From an uncultured Gammaproteobacteria bacterium (lineage in GTDB: Bacteria; Pseudomonadota; Gammaproteobacteria; Pseudomonadales; Pseudohongiellaceae), in contig CALEJT010000049.1 in assembly GCA_937898685.1 (NCBI GenBank), positions 1 to 64,000 of the forward strand: DNA of 64,000 nt, written 5' to 3'. Shown here piece by piece: positions 60,986-64,000 of the stretch (its first letter is position 1; each line of letters begins with the position of its first letter). A program made the translations under genes and the position numbers. Below the pieces are notes generated by a model, which was given only the letters and a program-made list of their open reading frames with translations, ran no database searches and was not told the DNA's origin.

Positions 60986-61828
60986 TCAGAACATGCGACC
61001 GATGTGCTCGCCCATGCGCATGCGCTGGCCATAGCCCATGCGATCCCACTCCATCATGTTGGGTCCGAACAGGACGATCACGGTCGAGCCCAGTTTGAAG
61101 CGGCCGAGTTCCAAGCCTTTCTCCAGATGGATCGGCGGTGCCGTGTGGCGGTAGTCATTGATCTGCAAACCTCCGCTGCTCGGCGCCACCTGACCCGCCC
61201 ACACGGTATCGATGCCGGCCACGATCATCGCGCCTACCAGGATCACCGCCATCGGACCCTGTGGCGTATCGAAGATGCAGATCGCGCGTTCGTTGCGCGC
61301 AAAAAGACTGTCGACGTGCTCCGTCGTCACCTTGTTCACGGAAAAGAGTCGGCCAGGCACGTAGATCATCTCGCGCAGCGTGCCGCTCGTGGGGATGTGC
61401 ACCCGGTGATAGTCGCGCGGCGCGAGATAGATCGTGGCGAACCGGCCGCCACGGAATTGTGCGGCGCGGGCCGCATCGCCGCCGAGCAGTGCAGTCAGAG
61501 AGAAGGTCTTGCCCTTGGCCTGGATCAGCGTGTCGTTCTGGATGTCACCGTAGGCACTCAACACGCCGTCGGCTGGGCTGACGATGCCGTTGGGCGTGTC
61601 GTCGATCGGACGTGCGCCTTCGCGCAGCGCGCGCGTGAAGAAGGCATTGAAGGAAGGATAGGCCGTCGGATCCGTCAGTTCGGCCTCGTGCATGTCAGGC
61701 TGATAGCGCCGCGCGAACCAGGTGATGAAGAGATTCTTGATCCACGGCGTCTTGCTCGCGGCGAAACGTCCCACCAGACGTGAGAGCAAGTGGTGGGGCA
61801 AGAGGTGCTGCAACAGAATGAACCACAT
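60986..61828 (-). CDS. psd: Phosphatidylserine decarboxylase proenzyme
   Basis: A 280-residue inner-membrane enzyme that makes phosphatidylethanolamine. The self-cleavage site LGST (in [14 protein letters not shown]) yields the pyruvoyl group, and [30 protein letters not shown] and [14 protein letters not shown] are the family segments. One or two N-terminal membrane-associated helices ([16 protein letters not shown]). It is last of the minus-strand series rsgA-sulfurtransferase-psd. Convergent with epmA, 28 nt apart. Confidence 0.96.
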   Translation of the reverse strand: MWFILLQHLLPHHLLSRLVGRFAASKTPWIKNLFITWFARRYQPDMHEAELTDPTAYPSFNAFFTRALREGARPIDDTPNGIVSPADGVLSAYGDIQNDTLIQAKGKTFSLTALLGGDAARAAQFRGGRFATIYLAPRDYHRVHIPTSGTLREMIYVPGRLFSVNKVTTEHVDSLFARNERAICIFDTPQGPMAVILVGAMIVAGIDTVWAGQVAPSSGGLQINDYRHTAPPIHLEKGLELGRFKLGSTVIVLFGPNMMEWDRMGYGQRMRMGEHIGRMF

Positions 61829-61876
61829 AGGACTTACTTCGTAGACAGTTGGCGATGCCTGATCGTATCAGGCGCG

Positions 61877-62686
61877 TTAAGCGATCGGCGTATCGGGCAG
61901 GTTGCCCCATTCGCCCCAGGAGCCGTGATACCCCCGTGCCGGATGGCCCAGCAGTTTCGCGACGAAATAGCTCAGACCAGAGCGGTGATGACTCTGGCAG
62001 TGCGTGATGATGGTTTGTCCCGGCGCGATGCCGACGGCTTTGAGTTTTTCGCGCAATACTTCTTCGGGATGCAGACGTAGATTGCGCTCGCGATCCATCA
62101 GTTCCAGCCAGTCGAGATTCACGGCACCGGGAATGTGCCCCGACCGTGCCGAACCCGAGCGCAGGCCTTCGTACTCTTCTTTGGAACGGGCGTCCCAGAT
62201 TGCGATGTCCGGCTTGCCGATCGCGTCCATCACTGTTTCGAGCTCGGCGATCGGTGCCTCGTGGAATTCCAGCTTCACGATGCTAGGAATCACACGCCGC
62301 ACGTCCTGGGTGATCGGATAGCGCTCCTTGTACCAACTGAAGAGACCGCCATCGAGCAGTGAGTAACTGTGATGGCCGATGACGTCGAGCGTCCACAGGA
62401 AGCGCCCGGCCCAACCGCCACCTTCGTCGTCATAGGCGACGATGTGTTTGTCCGGGGTGTAACCGATACGCGAGAAGAGGCGTTCGAGCTGCGGCAGCTC
62501 GGGCAACTTGCCCGGTGCCGGCGGCAGGCCACTGAGGAGCTCTCCCGGATTCACGTGCACGGCGCCCGGCACATGCAGAGCCTGCCAGTTCTGCGGCTGG
62601 CACAGATCCACGATGAGCAGCTGCGGATCATCGAGCGAGGCCGCGAGCGTGGCGGGGTCGAGCAAGAGTGGATAGGGCTGGGTCAT
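61877..62686 (-). CDS. Rhodanese-type sulfurtransferase
   Basis: A 269-residue tandem rhodanese, as in SseA/RhdA. The second domain has the persulfide-carrying cysteine in TIITHCQSHHRSG; the first has LIVDLCQPQNWQALHVPGAVHVN and AYDDEGGGWAGRFLW without a catalytic Cys. The catalytic loop CQSHHRS is closer to the thiosulfate than the mercaptopyruvate kind. Its position between rsgA and psd is the same as that of rhdA in Pseudomonas. RBS weak. Confidence 0.92.
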   Translation of the reverse strand: MTQPYPLLLDPATLAASLDDPQLLIVDLCQPQNWQALHVPGAVHVNPGELLSGLPPAPGKLPELPQLERLFSRIGYTPDKHIVAYDDEGGGWAGRFLWTLDVIGHHSYSLLDGGLFSWYKERYPITQDVRRVIPSIVKLEFHEAPIAELETVMDAIGKPDIAIWDARSKEEYEGLRSGSARSGHIPGAVNLDWLELMDRERNLRLHPEEVLREKLKAVGIAPGQTIITHCQSHHRSGLSYFVAKLLGHPARGYHGSWGEWGNLPDTPIA

Positions 62687-62746
62687 CGGTGAACTTCACG
62701 CCGGCGCGTCACGCGCGCTACTGCAGAGGGTTGCGAAGGTGCAATG

Positions 62747-63751
62747 CTACAGGCTGTTGCGTATCAGCTCATAGCTTTGCATGCGGCGCGGGTCGATGCG
62801 GCCACTGGCCGCGGCTTCAAGCAGGGCACAGCCGGCCTCGGTTTCGTGACGGCAATCGCGAAAACGGCAGGTGCCGAGCAGGGGGCGGAACTCCACGAAG
62901 CCTTCCAGCACCTGACGCGCATCGATGTGGCTGAGTCCGAATTCACGGATGCCGGGCGAATCGATCAGGCGACCTCCCTCCGGAAAATGGAAGAGCCGCG
63001 CCGAGGTGGTGGTGTGGCGGCCCTTGTCCGCCGCGTCCGACAAGCTGCCTTCCAGGGTGTTCACCCCGGGTAGTAGCGCGTTGACCAGCGCCGATTTGCC
63101 GACGCCGCTCTGCCCCACGAAGATCGCTGTGGCCTGACTCAGATGTGCCCGCAGCTCGGTGAGCCCCGTGCCGGCCTTGCTGGACACCCGCAGCGTGGCG
63201 TAGCCGAGGGAGCGATAGAGGTTCAGGAGCTCGTCGAGCTCTGCGCCTCTGTCTTCGTCCAGCTCGAGGTCGCACTTGTTGAGCAGTAGCAGCGGACGAA
63301 AGCCGAAGGTCTCGGCGGCGACCAGATAGCGGTCGATCAGGTTGTAGTGCGGCGGCGGTTCCGGCGCGGCGACGATCACCATGGTGTCGATGTTGGCAGC
63401 GACGGGTTTCAACTCACCCATCTTGCTCGGACGTTGCAGCAGCGAACGTCGCGGCAACATCGCCACCACCACGCCGTCCTCGTACGCAGCATCGCACTGC
63501 ACGACGACTTCATCGCCGCTCACGAGCGGCTCGATGTTGCTGCGCTGGAAACAGCGCAGCACCTTGCCGGCCGCCTCGCCTTCGCAGAGTTCCACGTCGA
63601 GCTGCTTGCCGAAACGCGACAGCACCAAAGCGCGCACAGTGAGCGCGTCGGAGCTGGAAGTGGTGGAAGAAGCACCGGCCTTCTGTTTGAGGGCATCCTG
63701 TTGTTGCTGGATGCGGGCCAGTTGGCGCTTGCTGAGCTGTTTGCGGGACAT
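62747..63751 (-). CDS. rsgA: Ribosome small subunit-dependent GTPase RsgA
   Basis: A 334-residue circularly permuted GTPase that helps 30S maturation. N-terminal OB fold, then the GTPase motifs in permuted order: NKCD (LLLNKCDLELDE), G1 FVGQSGVGKSALVNALL, the DSPG G3 (LIDSPGIREFGL), and a C-terminal zinc ring CRFRDCRHETEAGC. Its start codon ATG faces the orn gene. Slightly longer than E. coli RsgA (350) with no oddity. Confidence 0.95.
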   Translation of the reverse strand: MSRKQLSKRQLARIQQQQDALKQKAGASSTTSSSDALTVRALVLSRFGKQLDVELCEGEAAGKVLRCFQRSNIEPLVSGDEVVVQCDAAYEDGVVVAMLPRRSLLQRPSKMGELKPVAANIDTMVIVAAPEPPPHYNLIDRYLVAAETFGFRPLLLLNKCDLELDEDRGAELDELLNLYRSLGYATLRVSSKAGTGLTELRAHLSQATAIFVGQSGVGKSALVNALLPGVNTLEGSLSDAADKGRHTTTSARLFHFPEGGRLIDSPGIREFGLSHIDARQVLEGFVEFRPLLGTCRFRDCRHETEAGCALLEAAASGRIDPRRMQSYELIRNSL

Positions 63752-63781
63752 GCCGGCATATTACGAGCGCCACCCCTTTGC

Positions 63782-63787
63782 TACAAT
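63782..63787 (+). promoter_or_regulatory. Candidate -10 box of orn
   Basis: TACAAT followed by CCGGCGG, 33 nt before the orn ATG; AAGGAG is the ribosome binding site. Confidence 0.4.
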
Positions 63788-63820
63788 CCGGCGGCCTCGT
63801 CTAAGGAGTAAGTCCCACGC

Positions 63821-64000
63821 ATGGACAAGAAACATCACCTGATCTGGATCGACCTGGAAATGACGGGGCTGAGTCCAGATACCGACCGCATCATCGAGAT
63901 TGCCACCATCATCACCAACACCGACCTGCAGGTCGTGGCCGAAGGCCCGGTGATGGCCATTCACCAGCCCAAGCACGTGATGGACGCCATGGACGATTGG
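63821..64000 (+). CDS. orn: Oligoribonuclease, first 60 codons only
   Basis: The gene runs off the right end of the window. The 60 residues seen begin [29 protein letters not shown], the first DEDD motif (D-x-E) of the Orn 3'-5' exonuclease, and the [19 protein letters not shown] segment matches the family. Orn degrades 2-5 nt RNAs, including pGpG from c-di-GMP. Divergent from rsgA, as usual in gammaproteobacteria. Confidence 0.95.
   Translation, partial: MDKKHHLIWIDLEMTGLSPDTDRIIEIATIITNTDLQVVAEGPVMAIHQPKHVMDAMDDW

Overview
The window is chromosomal DNA of a GC-rich gammaproteobacterium. The evidence is gene content and order: topoisomerase IV genes behind nudF-yqiB-cpdA, cmoA-cmoB, glnE followed by the LPS inner-core genes waaF-waaC-waaG-waaP (a Pseudomonas-like order), the EF-P modification genes around efp, and rsgA/sulfurtransferase/psd divergent from orn. 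I cannot name the genus. Nearly all of the DNA is coding. I see no rRNA, tRNA, CRISPR array, prophage or insertion sequence. The only repeats are short REP-like palindromes.

Left part (1-20.9 kb): mixed metabolic and housekeeping genes. A TSUP permease and a shrunken CoA-transferase-like protein lie divergent from a DUF35 protein and an SCP2-type thiolase without the usual active-site cysteine. Then come NADP-glutamate dehydrogenase, a nitroreductase, rpoH with an acidic N-terminal extension, a GT9 heptosyltransferase, DUF423-trmB, a YgjP-like metallopeptidase, a secreted metallo-beta-lactamase-fold hydrolase, leuA divergent from an Lrp/AsnC regulator across a long palindrome, an NAD(P)HX epimerase, a GFA protein, azoR divergent from a LysR regulator, a membrane-SRPBCC fusion, yjdM, a HIT hydrolase and cmoAB.

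Middle part (20.9-46.8 kb): glnE, then LPS core assembly (waaF, waaC, waaG, waaP on +; a multi-pass membrane protein and an LpxL acyltransferase carrying a kinase-like C-terminal domain on -; hldE; waaA), a TolC-like protein, nudF-yqiB-cpdA-parE-parC (yqiA absent) and a TonB-dependent receptor.

Right part (46.8-57.4 kb): a compact signalling island, the most interesting stretch. It holds a GNAT acyltransferase behind a structured leader, a 7TM-GAF histidine kinase, a single-domain response regulator with a small membrane protein, a second kinase resembling the LqsS/CqsS quorum-sensing kinases, and an operon of a FimX-like REC/PAS/GGDEF/EAL protein, a membrane-bound degenerate class III cyclase and an LqsR-like response regulator. 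No LqsA/CqsA-type autoinducer synthase is present, so the signal source, if any, is open; the GNAT protein is a candidate.

The last 6.6 kb carry epmB, an SGNH esterase, efp, epmA, psd, a rhodanese, rsgA and the first 60 codons of orn. Several promoters share a TATAAT-like -10 box followed directly by a GC-rich discriminator. GTG and TTG starts are common, and many genes are packed with ATGA-type overlaps.
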